A DNA stretch of 64,000 nucleotides, taken from assembly GCA_963724405.1 (NCBI GenBank), contig CAVRUQ010000006.1, positions 1 through 64,000 on the forward strand, given 5' to 3'. Origin of the DNA: CAVQBJ01 sp963724405. Lineage in GTDB: Bacteria > Actinomycetota > Thermoleophilia > Solirubrobacterales > Solirubrobacteraceae. Shown here in pieces: positions 1-8,175 of the stretch. The position numbers were made by a program, and so were the translations under genes. The notes below the pieces were generated by a model. It saw only the letters and a list, made by a program, of their open reading frames with translations, had not been told where the DNA came from and made no database searches. Positions within the stretch are counted from its first letter, which is position 1. Every line of letters starts with the position of its first letter.

Positions 1-78
1 GACCGGCTGTTCGACTGGGGAGACGGCGCCGGCGTCGTGGCGGCGCAGCTGCCGTCCTCGCGAAAGCCGGCGCCCTGA
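1..78 (+). CDS. C-terminal end of a truncated upstream gene
   Basis: Frame 1 is open from the window edge to a TGA at 76-78, giving 25 residues that end SSRKPAP. No start codon lies in the window and the fragment is too short to assign a family. About 200 bp without a convincing gene separate it from the convergent leftward M24 gene. It could be a chance open frame. Confidence 0.35.
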   Translation, partial: DRLFDWGDGAGVVAAQLPSSRKPAP

Positions 79-282
79 CGTCCGCGCCGCGCGAGACATT
101 CCGCGCAAGGAGCCCGACCGTGCCGGGGATCGCGGCCTTTGGCGTGTCGGGCGCGGGCCTTCGCCCGGCCTCCGCCAGCGTTCGCGCCGTACCCGCGATT
201 TGTTCGCAGGGCTCGATGCTCAGCGCGCGGCAAACGCCGCGGAATCCTGATGTGCCGCTCGAACCTCCCGCCAGGGCTGGAA

Positions 283-1677
283 TCATGCCGGAACCCTGAA
301 CGCCTCAAGAGCACTGTGACAAGTGAGCTTCTCGTAGCCCGCATCCGTGACGAGGTAGCAATCTCCGATGTTCGCTCCCGAGCTCAATGGGTCAAGCCAC
401 TGAGCGTGAAGCACGAAGGTCATTCCGGGCTCCGCTCGGTCGGTGTTGTGCGACGTGATGTTGAACTCGCCGGGGTTGTAGTGCCCGATCTCGTGGCCGA
501 GGTTCGGATTGTGCGGCCCGGCGAGGGCGGGATATAGGTGGTTGAGGCGACCGCCCTGCCGCTCGTAGTCCTCGTCGGGAACGCGATGTTCGGGAACCCG
601 CCGGGGGCTGCCATCGTCCATCGCCGCCCAACTGAACGGCATGTTGGCCGTCGTGTCATCGCTGAGATATCCGCGCTCGACGTACGAGGAGAAGGCGGCG
701 TGGTGCAGCTCACTGAACTGCACTCCGGGCCGGATGAGAACCTCTGCTCTGCGGACGGCCTCTGCGCACATCTCGAGGGTCGCTTCCTGCGCCTCGGTTA
801 TCTCGCCGACGGCCATCATCCGCGCGGCCTGAGCGGCATAGCCGTGGTACATGACGGTGGAGATGTACAGGTTGATGACGTCGCCGCTGCGCACGACGTG
901 GCCGTAGGGCTTGCCACAGGCGGTTCCCCATTGGTTGATGCCGATCTGGTAGCCGTCACCGGTCTCGCCGCCCCGGGCCATCTGCGCGAACGTGAAGGCG
1001 GCATAGATCTCGTGATCCGTGACGCCGGGCCTCGTCACGTAACACGCCGCCTGATATCCGATATCGATCAGCTGAGCGGCCGTGCGGATCTGGGCCTGTT
1101 CGGCGACAGAGCGCGTCCTCTGCATCCGATCGAAGATGCCGTTCTCCGGCTCAACCCGCCCATGCGGCATCTGCGCCGTGATGAGGTCCCAATAGCGCCG
1201 CGAAGACGCGTCGCCGGCGACGCCGAATGATCCGGTTGAGTACCCAAGGTCGTTCAGCAGATTCGCGCAGGCGTTCGCTGTCCTCTGAGTGGCATTGCCG
1301 CGGCGTCCGGAATACTCGCGGCCCAGTGGACTGACCTGCCAGATTGCCTCTACGCCGACGGCTTCTCCCGCCGGAGGCATGATCGCCGCATCGTTGAAGA
1401 ACGAGAGGAGGTGCAGCCCGCGATCGGCGTCAGTCGGAATGATAAGGAGGCCTTCACGTTCCCAATTACACGCGTACCGTATGTAGTTGTTCGTCGTCGT
1501 ATAGCGAGGGGCGCCATTGGCATGAACGAGCAGAGCGTCATGGCCGGCGACCGTCGCCTCTCGGCGCATTCGTTCGATACGGGCGGCAAATTCCGAGTCG
1601 GCGATCCGACGTGCCGGAGTAAAGGCGAAATCCGGCTCAAAGCCACTTAACAGCGTTTCAGGTCCGTGCGGGCTCAT
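283..1677 (-). CDS. M24-family (creatinase/aminopeptidase P-like) hydrolase
   Basis: 464 residues with the two-domain creatinase/prolidase layout: an N-terminal domain to about residue 190 and a pita-bread domain at about 195-455. The core motif GHEIGHYNPGE at 396-405 is present. The metal ligands of true aminopeptidases are replaced: the usual first Asp region reads NLYIST (269-274), the second YAAQAA (280-285), and the final Glu region reads VLHAQW. This resembles creatinase, which hydrolyses a C-N bond without metal, so a guanidino- or ureido-type substrate is a reasonable inference. It is the last gene of the leftward ureide operon, 87 bp after the SDR. ATG 1677 has a GAAGGAA Shine-Dalgarno. 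Substrate is not determinable from sequence. Confidence 0.8.
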   Translation of the reverse strand: MSPHGPETLLSGFEPDFAFTPARRIADSEFAARIERMRREATVAGHDALLVHANGAPRYTTTNNYIRYACNWEREGLLIIPTDADRGLHLLSFFNDAAIMPPAGEAVGVEAIWQVSPLGREYSGRRGNATQRTANACANLLNDLGYSTGSFGVAGDASSRRYWDLITAQMPHGRVEPENGIFDRMQRTRSVAEQAQIRTAAQLIDIGYQAACYVTRPGVTDHEIYAAFTFAQMARGGETGDGYQIGINQWGTACGKPYGHVVRSGDVINLYISTVMYHGYAAQAARMMAVGEITEAQEATLEMCAEAVRRAEVLIRPGVQFSELHHAAFSSYVERGYLSDDTTANMPFSWAAMDDGSPRRVPEHRVPDEDYERQGGRLNHLYPALAGPHNPNLGHEIGHYNPGEFNITSHNTDRAEPGMTFVLHAQWLDPLSSGANIGDCYLVTDAGYEKLTCHSALEAFRVPA

Positions 1678-1764
1678 CGGGAGTTCCTTCGGTTGGGTCC
1701 GCGTGTCGAGTGCGAGACGTCCTGCGAGTGTCGGTCCAGTCGGGTGCGGCGCGCTGCTCTGGAA

Positions 1765-2520
1765 CTAGTCGCACATGACGTCCCCACCGGACACGTTGAG
1801 CAGCGCGCCCGTGATGAACGCGCCGCCGTCGACCGAGGCCAGCAGCAGCGCCGCCGGTGCGATCTCCTCGACCCGTCCGAACCGCCCCAGCGGCATCTCG
1901 GCGCGCTTGGCGTCCAGCCAGTCGGCTGGCATGCTCAGGAGCAGGTCCGTCTCCACCGGTCCCGGCGCGATCGTGTTGACGGTGACCGCGTGCGGCGCGA
2001 GTTCGCGCGCCAGGGCGCGGGTGAGTCCGTGCACCGCGGCCTTCGACGACACGTAGTGGGCGAGGCGCACCGCCCCCTTCATCGCGATCTGGGAGCCGAT
2101 GTTGATGATCCGCCCGCCGGCACCGGCGGCGACCATCGCGCGGGCCGAGGCGCGGGCGGCGAAGAAGGTGCCGTCGAGGTTGACGGCGTGGATCTCGCGC
2201 CACTGGGCGGCGGTCATCTCGAGGAAGTCGGCCGCGGGACCGATGCCGGCCGCGTTGACGAGCGCCCAGGGTGAGCCGAGCATCGCTATGGCCTGCGCGA
2301 CGGCGTTCTCGACCTCGGCCTCGTCGCTGACGTCGGCCGTGAGCGCGGTCCCCGTCGCTCCGGCGTCGGTGAGCTCCCGTACGACAGCGACAGCATGGTC
2401 GTGCGAGCGGTCGACGATCGCGACCGCCGCGCCTTCCGCCGCGAAGCGCAGCGCGATCGCGCGTCCGATACCGCGCCCGCCTCCGGTGACGATCGCCACC
2501 CGTCCGTCAAGTGCAGCCAT
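1765..2520 (-). CDS. SDR-family NAD(P)-dependent oxidoreductase
   Basis: 251 residues, the normal length of a classical short-chain dehydrogenase. The nucleotide-binding motif TGGGRGIG is at residues 12-19, NAAG at 89-92, and the catalytic Ser143, Tyr156 and Lys160 (YVSSK) are all in place. It is FabG-like overall, but its position between an ornithine-cyclodeaminase homologue and an M24 protein suggests reduction or oxidation of a catabolic intermediate rather than fatty-acid synthesis. AGGAGG lies 6 nt before ATG 2520, 27 bp after the previous gene. Cytoplasmic; substrate unknown. Confidence 0.88.
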   Translation of the reverse strand: MAALDGRVAIVTGGGRGIGRAIALRFAAEGAAVAIVDRSHDHAVAVVRELTDAGATGTALTADVSDEAEVENAVAQAIAMLGSPWALVNAAGIGPAADFLEMTAAQWREIHAVNLDGTFFAARASARAMVAAGAGGRIINIGSQIAMKGAVRLAHYVSSKAAVHGLTRALARELAPHAVTVNTIAPGPVETDLLLSMPADWLDAKRAEMPLGRFGRVEEIAPAALLLASVDGGAFITGALLNVSGGDVMCD

Positions 2521-2547
2521 ACCGGTCCTCCTTGTCCAGTTCAGATG

Positions 2548-3528
2548 TCACGACAGCTCCACCTCGATACCGACCCCCGCCTCCACCGCGCTGGCGACGA
2601 CGTGGTGGGCGGCCGCCATGTCCTGCAGCGCGAGACCGACCGAGTTGAACAACGTGATCTGCTCGTCGCCGGTGCGGCCCGGTACGGTCCCGCGCACCAC
2701 CTGCCCGAGCTCGCCATGGATGTCCGCGGCCGTGATCGCGCCCTCGGCGATGGGGACGCAGACCTCGCCCGAGCGGTCGAGCGCCGAGGCGAGGTCGTCG
2801 ACGACGATCAGGCTCCGGAGCATCCCGTCCGAGTCGATTTCGCGGTGATCGGGTCGCGGCGGCGCACCGACGGCGTTGACGTGCATTCCGGGCGCGAACG
2901 AGGCGCCGTGCACGAGCGGCTCGCGCGAGGGGGTGAGCGTGCAGAGCACGTCCGCCGAGCGGACCACCGCCTCGGGGGTGTCCAGCACGGTGATCGGGAT
3001 GCCGCTCGCCGCGTGCTCGGAGGCGAACCGCTCCGCCGTCGTGCGCGTCCGGCTCCAGACGGTGACCCGCTCGAACTCACGGACGGTGCGCAGCGCGGCG
3101 AGATGCGAGCGCGCCTGGGCGCCCGCGCCGATTAGGCCCAGCGTGCGCACGTCGGCGCGCGCCAGGTGCCGCGTCGCCACGGCGGAGGCGGCGGCAGTCC
3201 GGTGCAGCGTGATCTCGATGCCGTCGAGGAAGGCGAGGCACCGCCCCGTCAGCGGGTCGACGAGTGTGATCGTGGAATGCTGCGAACGCAGGCCCCGATC
3301 CGCGTTCTCGGGCACGTCGCAGAGCACCTTGACGCCGGCCACGGCCGGCGAGCTGATCGCCGCCGCCATTGGCAGCATCACGCCGTCACCGGCGGGGAGG
3401 CGCGTGGCCTGATCGATGGCCTGACTCGCTTCGCCGGCCGCGAGCGCGGCGTGCGCGGCCTCGACGGCGGCGATGATGGCCTCGATGCGGATAAGTTGCC
3501 GCACATCGTCGCGGGTGAGCACCAGCAA
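2548..3528 (-). CDS. Ornithine cyclodeaminase / mu-crystallin family protein
   Basis: 326 residues matching the OCD/mu-crystallin fold: a substrate domain with the conserved Lys67 region (GVKV), Arg110-Thr111 ahead of AAASA, and a Rossmann motif GLIGAGAQA at 131-139. Family members act as NAD(P)-dependent cyclodeaminases, ketimine reductases or amino-acid dehydrogenases, so the reaction cannot be fixed from sequence. It starts at TTG 3528 (a GTG two codons later is an alternative), 7 bp downstream of allB, and is clearly co-transcribed. A role in handling an amino- or imino-acid released in ureide catabolism is inferred. Confidence 0.85.
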   Translation of the reverse strand: MLVLTRDDVRQLIRIEAIIAAVEAAHAALAAGEASQAIDQATRLPAGDGVMLPMAAAISSPAVAGVKVLCDVPENADRGLRSQHSTITLVDPLTGRCLAFLDGIEITLHRTAAASAVATRHLARADVRTLGLIGAGAQARSHLAALRTVREFERVTVWSRTRTTAERFASEHAASGIPITVLDTPEAVVRSADVLCTLTPSREPLVHGASFAPGMHVNAVGAPPRPDHREIDSDGMLRSLIVVDDLASALDRSGEVCVPIAEGAITAADIHGELGQVVRGTVPGRTGDEQITLFNSVGLALQDMAAAHHVVASAVEAGVGIEVELS

Positions 3529-3535
3529 CGGTCGG

Positions 3536-4900
3536 TCACCCAGCGACCGAGACGCCGGCGCCCGGCCGCAGAAGGCCGCCGCGCACGGCCTCGATCAGCC
3601 GGCCCTCGGCGATAACCGGGCGCCCGCGGGAGAGGACATGCCTGACCTCGCCGCTCATCGGGCAGCCGACGAGCGCGCTCATGCGGTGCCGGTAGCGCAG
3701 CTCGGCGGCGCTCAGCGTCCACGTCCGCGTGAGGTCGACGAGCGTCAGGTCGGCGTCGTGGCCGACCGCGATGCGGCCCTTGCCCGGGAGGCGAAACCGG
3801 TCGGCGGCGTTCGCCGAGACGGCGGCGGACGCCGCCGCGAGGCCGATTCGCCCGCTGGTGACGCCCTCCAGGAGTACACCGAGAGTCGACTGGCAGCCGT
3901 TGATCCCGCCCCAGGCGGCGAAGAAGTCGTCGGTGTCCTTGAGCGCCGGCGGGCAGGGCGAATGGTCGGACGCGACGATCGCACGGGGGTCGTCGCCGAC
4001 CTCGGCCCACAGACGCGCGCGATTGGCCTCGTCGCGCATCACCGGCGCGCACTTCGCGACCGTCCCGAGCCTGATGACATCGTCCTCGGTGAGCGCGAGG
4101 AAGTGGGTCGCCGTCTCCCAGGAGACGTCGACCCCGTCGCGACGGGCGCTCTGCACCAGCGCGACGCCCGCGGCGGTGCTCACGTGGACGATGTGCAGCC
4201 GGCAGCCGGTGTCGGCGGCGAACTCGATCGCCCGGCCGATCGCGTCCAGCTCCGCGGCCGGCGGGCGCGAGTCCAGCCAGCTGCGTGCGTCGGTGCGGCC
4301 GGCGGCGACCGCGCGCTCGCTCGCCGCCGAGACGAGGACGTTGCTCTCGGCGTGCACGGCGACGAGCGCGTCGAGCGCCGCGGCGCGCCGCATGCCCTCC
4401 AGCAGCGTGCCGTCGTCGGCCGGGCGGAAGTCCGGCACGCCGGTCTCGCTCATGAAGGCCTTGAAGCCGATCGCGCCGCGCGCGTGCATTCCATCGAGCT
4501 CGTGCAGCTGGCCGGGCACGAGGCCACCCCAGAGGGCGAAGTCGATGCGCGAGGCGGCGCCTGCGGCCTGCCGCTTGCGCTCAAACGCCTCGACGTCGAC
4601 CGTCGCCGGCGTCGAGTTGAGCGGCATGTCCAGGAAGGCGGTCATTCCTCCGGCGGCGAGCGCGGCGGTGGCGGTCGCGAACCCCTCCCACTCCGTCCGT
4701 CCCGGCTCGTCGCAGTGGACGTGCACGTCGATCCCGCCGGGTAGAACCCACAGTCCCGTGGCGTCGAGCTCCTCACGCGCGGTGCCGCTCAGCCGCGGGC
4801 CGAGCGCAGCGATCTGCCCGTCCCCGGTGGCGACGTCGACCTCGCGCTCGCCGTCCGGCGTGAGCACGCGTGCCGCGCGGATGAGCAGGTCGTAGTCCAA
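3536..4900 (-). CDS. allB: Allantoinase (cyclic amidohydrolase)
   Basis: 454 residues of the dihydroorotase/allantoinase/hydantoinase superfamily. The segment HVHCDEPGRTEWEG (from residue 60) and the following DMPLN are typical of allantoinase. The binuclear metal site is complete: His60, His62, carbamylated Lys147 (GFKAF), His183, His239 and Asp312 (SDHSPC). It opens the hydantoin ring of allantoin to allantoate in the cytoplasm. Start is TTG 4900, since an in-frame TGA (the allC stop) sits two codons upstream. The allC stop and allB start are 3 bp apart, which implies translational coupling. Hydantoinase or dihydropyrimidinase activity is a less likely alternative given the allC and allE neighbours. 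Confidence 0.9.
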   Translation of the reverse strand: MDYDLLIRAARVLTPDGEREVDVATGDGQIAALGPRLSGTAREELDATGLWVLPGGIDVHVHCDEPGRTEWEGFATATAALAAGGMTAFLDMPLNSTPATVDVEAFERKRQAAGAASRIDFALWGGLVPGQLHELDGMHARGAIGFKAFMSETGVPDFRPADDGTLLEGMRRAAALDALVAVHAESNVLVSAASERAVAAGRTDARSWLDSRPPAAELDAIGRAIEFAADTGCRLHIVHVSTAAGVALVQSARRDGVDVSWETATHFLALTEDDVIRLGTVAKCAPVMRDEANRARLWAEVGDDPRAIVASDHSPCPPALKDTDDFFAAWGGINGCQSTLGVLLEGVTSGRIGLAAASAAVSANAADRFRLPGKGRIAVGHDADLTLVDLTRTWTLSAAELRYRHRMSALVGCPMSGEVRHVLSRGRPVIAEGRLIEAVRGGLLRPGAGVSVAG

Positions 4901-4903
4901 CGC

Positions 4904-6155
4904 TCAGAGCGTGCCGGCGAGGTGGCGGAGCGTGGCGGCGAGCACGCGCACGCCGCAGTCGATGTCCTCGGGCGCGGTGAACTCGAGCGGCGAGTGGCTG
5001 ATGCCCCCCACGCTCGGAACGAAGATCATCCCCATCGGGACCTGGGCGCCGAGCACCATCGCATCGTGGTAGGCGCCGCTGATGACGTCCAGGTACGGCT
5101 CGCTCAGGTCGGCGCAGGCTCCGCGGACCGCCTCCACGACGACCGGGCTGCAGACGGCCGGCTGGTCCATCGTGATCGTGTCGACCGCGATCTCTAGCCC
5201 CCGGCGCGCGCCGATCGTCGTCGAGCGCCGCGAGGAACCCGTCGACGACGGCGACGCGCGCCTCGCTGTCGTAGTCGCGGATGTCGACGTGCAGCTCCAC
5301 CTCGCCGGGGATCACGTTGATTGCGCCCGGGCTGACCTGGACGACGCCGATCGTGCCCACGGTGCTGCCGCTCGCCGACTCGAGCGCGAGCCGCTCGAGG
5401 ACCGCAGCCGCCTCGGCGGCGCCTGCGAAGGCGTCCCGTCGCAGCGCCATCGGTGTCGCTCCGGCGTGTGCCGGAGCCCCGTTCACCCGCACGAGCAGGT
5501 CGTGGGGCGCGGCGATGTGCGTCACCACCCCGATCGGGACGCCGGCGGCCTCGAGCACGCCGGCCTGCTCGATGTGCAGCTCGACGAAGGCGTGCACGGA
5601 CGCGAAGTCCAGCCGCGCCTCCTCGATCCGATCCGGGTCCAGGCCGACGGCACGCATCGCCGCGGCGATGCTGACGCCGTCGCGATCGCACATCGAATCG
5701 AGCTCGGCCCGCGTCAGGCTGCCGGTGAGCGCGCGGCTGCCCAGGCAACCCGAGCCGAAGCGCGGCTCCTCGCCGGCGAAGCAGATCACCTCGACGCTAC
5801 GTGCCGGCGTCCAGTCCGTCGCGCCGAGGGCGCGGAGCGCCTCGACCGCCCCGAGCACACCGAGCACACCGTCGTAGGCCCCGGCATTCAGCGTCGTGTC
5901 GATGTGCGAGCCGGTGAGGACAGCCGGCGCGGACGGGTCGTTGCCCTCGATCCGGCCCCGGAGATTGCCGAACGCGTCGATGCGCACGTCGAGCCCGGCC
6001 TCTCGCATCAGGTCGGCGACGAACTCGTTCGCGGTCGAGTAGGTGGAGGTGAACACCTCGCGCGTGATCCCGCCGGCGTGCGGGTCGTCGTTGAAGCCGG
6101 CGAGGTGCTCCAGCTGATCGGCGATCGAGCGTGTCGGCAGTGCGAAAACGGTCAT
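4904..6155 (-). pseudogene. allC: Allantoate amidohydrolase (M20 family), frameshifted
   Basis: The first frame runs from ATG 6155 and carries the M20 metal ligands His84 (GSHID), Asp95, Glu129/130 (AGEEP) and His194 (HIEQ), then the lid/dimerisation domain. Homology stops near 5220 at LAALDDD and resumes at once in the +1 frame with IGARRGLEIAVDTITMDQPA, running to the TGA at 4904-4906 and including the C-terminal GGISHSP ligand region. Joining the frames gives about 415 residues, the family's normal length. AllC converts allantoate to ureidoglycine, CO2 and ammonia; N-carbamoyl-amino-acid hydrolase is the alternative. The break is one extra base (or two missing) in or near a GACGACGAT stretch, so a sequencing error is as likely as true inactivation. 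Confidence 0.82.
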
Positions 6156-6215
6156 GGATCTCGTTCCTCCGTCGGGGTACCTAGGCGATGAGCCGCGGCC
6201 GGGTGCTGCGGTCCG

Positions 6216-6908
6216 TCAGTCCTCTTCACCGGAGATCTGCCCGGTGATCTCCAGGTGCTCGTCCATGAGCTGGCGGGCCTCCTCGGCGTCGCGCGCGCTG
6301 ATCGCCTCGAAGATCAGCCGGTGGGCCGCCAGCGACCGGGCCGGCTGACCCGGCCGGGCGAGTGACGCTTCCGCGATGCGCGCCGAGTCCTCGGCGACGG
6401 CGCCGAGCAGATCGGCGAGCACGTCGTTGCGCGCCGCCGCGAGGATCGCGGCGTGAAAGTGGCGGTCGCCGTTCAGTCCCGGCTCCCCGGCGCGGATCTC
6501 GCTGTCCATCTCGCGGATCCCGGCCACCATGGCCTCGAGGTTGTCGGCATCGCGACGCTGCGCGGCCAGCCGCGCAGCAAGCGCCTCGAGCGCGTTTCGC
6601 ACCTCGCCGGCGGCGGCGACGCGCGGGTGCGCCAGGACGATCTCCGAGGTGATCGGGGGCACGACATCGTCGATCGAACGGATCAGGCGCATGCCCTGCC
6701 CGTGGCGCACGTCGATGAGCCCCTCGACGCGCAGCGCCGTGAGCGCCTGGCGCACTGAGGTCCGGCTCACACCGAGCTGAGCGGCGAGCTTTCGCTCCGA
6801 CGGCAGGCGGTCGCCGGGCTGGAGGTACTCGCTGCGAACGAAGTCGCGAATGGTCTCGCGGACGCTGGCGTAGACCGATGGGTGGGGCTCTGCTGGTTGC
6901 ACAGGCAC
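6216..6908 (-). CDS. GntR-family transcriptional regulator, FadR subfamily
   Basis: 230 residues: an N-terminal winged helix (about 10-75, with LPSERKLAAQLGVSRTSVRQAL) and a C-terminal all-helical FCD ligand domain (about 95-220). It starts at GTG 6908 and heads the leftward ureide operon, 60 bp before allC and divergent from the transporter operon. A perfect TGGTC-N-GACCA palindrome lies 18 bp upstream of its start and two more sites precede the divergent gene. These fit the TNGTNNNACNA operator class known for FadR-type GntR proteins, so it probably represses itself and both operons until a ureide-pathway ligand binds the FCD domain. Ligand identity is inferred from context only. Confidence 0.88.
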   Translation of the reverse strand: MPVQPAEPHPSVYASVRETIRDFVRSEYLQPGDRLPSERKLAAQLGVSRTSVRQALTALRVEGLIDVRHGQGMRLIRSIDDVVPPITSEIVLAHPRVAAAGEVRNALEALAARLAAQRRDADNLEAMVAGIREMDSEIRAGEPGLNGDRHFHAAILAAARNDVLADLLGAVAEDSARIAEASLARPGQPARSLAAHRLIFEAISARDAEEARQLMDEHLEITGQISGEED

Positions 6909-6925
6909 ACCGGGAATATAGCAAC

Positions 6926-6936
6926 TGGTCCGACCA
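6926..6936. promoter_or_regulatory. Predicted GntR operator O1
   Basis: TGGTCCGACCA is a perfect 5-bp inverted repeat about one base. It matches the FadR-class operator shape TNGTNNNACNA and lies 18 bp upstream of the gntR GTG, a position suited to autorepression. Confidence 0.7.
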
Positions 6937-7138
6937 CATTGTCAATAGGCCCCGCGGCCCTGCGAGCGACAGAAGCGGCGCCGCCCGGGGCCGACGTCGA
7001 CCGCCGAGGCCTGGCCTTCCTCGCCGCGGTTGCGGTGTTGTGCAGGTATTTCGTTCCAAGCGGCATCATCGACGCAACCGGTGGGTTCGACACACGGTCC
7101 AAATCTGGCCACCCCGGTTTGGACCGATTACACATACC

Positions 7139-7149
7139 TGGACCGACCA
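7139..7149. promoter_or_regulatory. Predicted GntR operator O2 (imperfect)
   Basis: TGGACCGACCA differs from O1 by one base. Its centre is 33 bp, about three helical turns, from O3, so two dimers could sit on the same face of the DNA upstream of the transporter operon. Confidence 0.5.
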
Positions 7150-7171
7150 CTTTCCCCAATGCTTCCGCGAC

Positions 7172-7182
7172 TGGTCGGACCA
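7172..7182. promoter_or_regulatory. Predicted GntR operator O3
   Basis: TGGTCGGACCA is a perfect inverted repeat of the O1 type, 46 bp upstream of the first rightward start codon. A further half site (TAGTCCGAT, 7184-7192) follows immediately. Confidence 0.68.
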
Positions 7183-7227
7183 CTAGTCCGATCGCCGCCC
7201 CAAACAACCGGAGCTCGAGACCAAGAC

Positions 7228-8175
7228 ATGGATCTGCTTCGCATCTCCGCCACGTCGCATGGCCTCAACTATCTGCCTGAGTACTACGCGACCGCGACCG
7301 GCGCCTTCGCCCGCCGCGGGGTCGAGGTGACGGCGTGGGCCCGCGACCCGTGGACCGGGACGCTCGAGGACCTCGACGCCGGCGAGGCGGATCTCGTGCT
7401 CGGCGGTGTCTGGGTGCCGGCGATGTACGCCGGGGCGGGCCGTGACCTCGTCGCCGTGGGCCAGCTCAACGCGCGCTTCCCCATGGTGATCGTCACGCGC
7501 GAGCCGGTCCCGGACTTCACGTGGAGCTGGCTGACCGGCCGGACCGTGCTCGCTCCGGGGGCCGGCGGCACCGCTCCGTACGAGTTCACCGCCGGCGTGA
7601 TGCGCGAGCACGGCGTCGATCCGAGCGCCGTCCGGTTCGTGCGCGACCTCTCCACCGACATGCTGCGCGAGCTCTTCGAGCACGGGCTCGGAGACGCGAT
7701 GATCGCCGACCCGCTCACCGCCGAGTCGCTGCGCCTCAGCGGGGCCGGCCACCCGGCTTGCCGGCTGGCCGAGGTCGCCGGGCCGATGCCCAACAGTGTC
7801 TACTACACCGAGCGCGGCCGGCTGGCCGAGCTGCACGACCGCTGTGTCGCGCTGATGGCCGGCGTCGCCGAGGCGATGTGCGAGCTGTCCGCCGGCGCCG
7901 ATCCATCGGCGGTCATCGCCGGTGAATGGCCTGACGGCGAGTACGACGCCCTGATGGGAGCGGCCGCCACCCTGGCCGCCGACGGCACGTGGTCGGGCGT
8001 CCGGATCGACCCCTCGGCGCTCGACCGGTGGGTGGGGATCCTGTCGGATCGCGGGTTGACGGTGTCCGCCACGTCATCCGCCCAGCTCGTCGACGCGCGG
8101 GTGGCCGACGCAGTCGAGCGTGGCGCTGAGGACCCGACTCATGGGCTCGCCGACTCTCACGGGACGGTGCAGTGA
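7228..8175 (+). CDS. NMT1/SsuA-type substrate-binding-like protein without signal peptide
   Basis: 315 residues from ATG 7228. The open frame extends upstream through the operators, which argues for the internal start. The N-terminus LRISATSHGLNYLPEYYAT and the body fit the NMT1/SsuA/ThiY periplasmic-binding fold. There is no signal peptide or lipobox: the protein starts directly with the first beta strand. It is therefore probably cytoplasmic, acting as a ligand sensor or an enzyme, and not the transporter's receptor, which is the lipoprotein encoded at 12023. Its TGA overlaps the next gene's GTG, so it belongs to the transporter operon. A lost export signal cannot be excluded. Confidence 0.75.
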   Translation: MDLLRISATSHGLNYLPEYYATATGAFARRGVEVTAWARDPWTGTLEDLDAGEADLVLGGVWVPAMYAGAGRDLVAVGQLNARFPMVIVTREPVPDFTWSWLTGRTVLAPGAGGTAPYEFTAGVMREHGVDPSAVRFVRDLSTDMLRELFEHGLGDAMIADPLTAESLRLSGAGHPACRLAEVAGPMPNSVYYTERGRLAELHDRCVALMAGVAEAMCELSAGADPSAVIAGEWPDGEYDALMGAAATLAADGTWSGVRIDPSALDRWVGILSDRGLTVSATSSAQLVDARVADAVERGAEDPTHGLADSHGTVQ

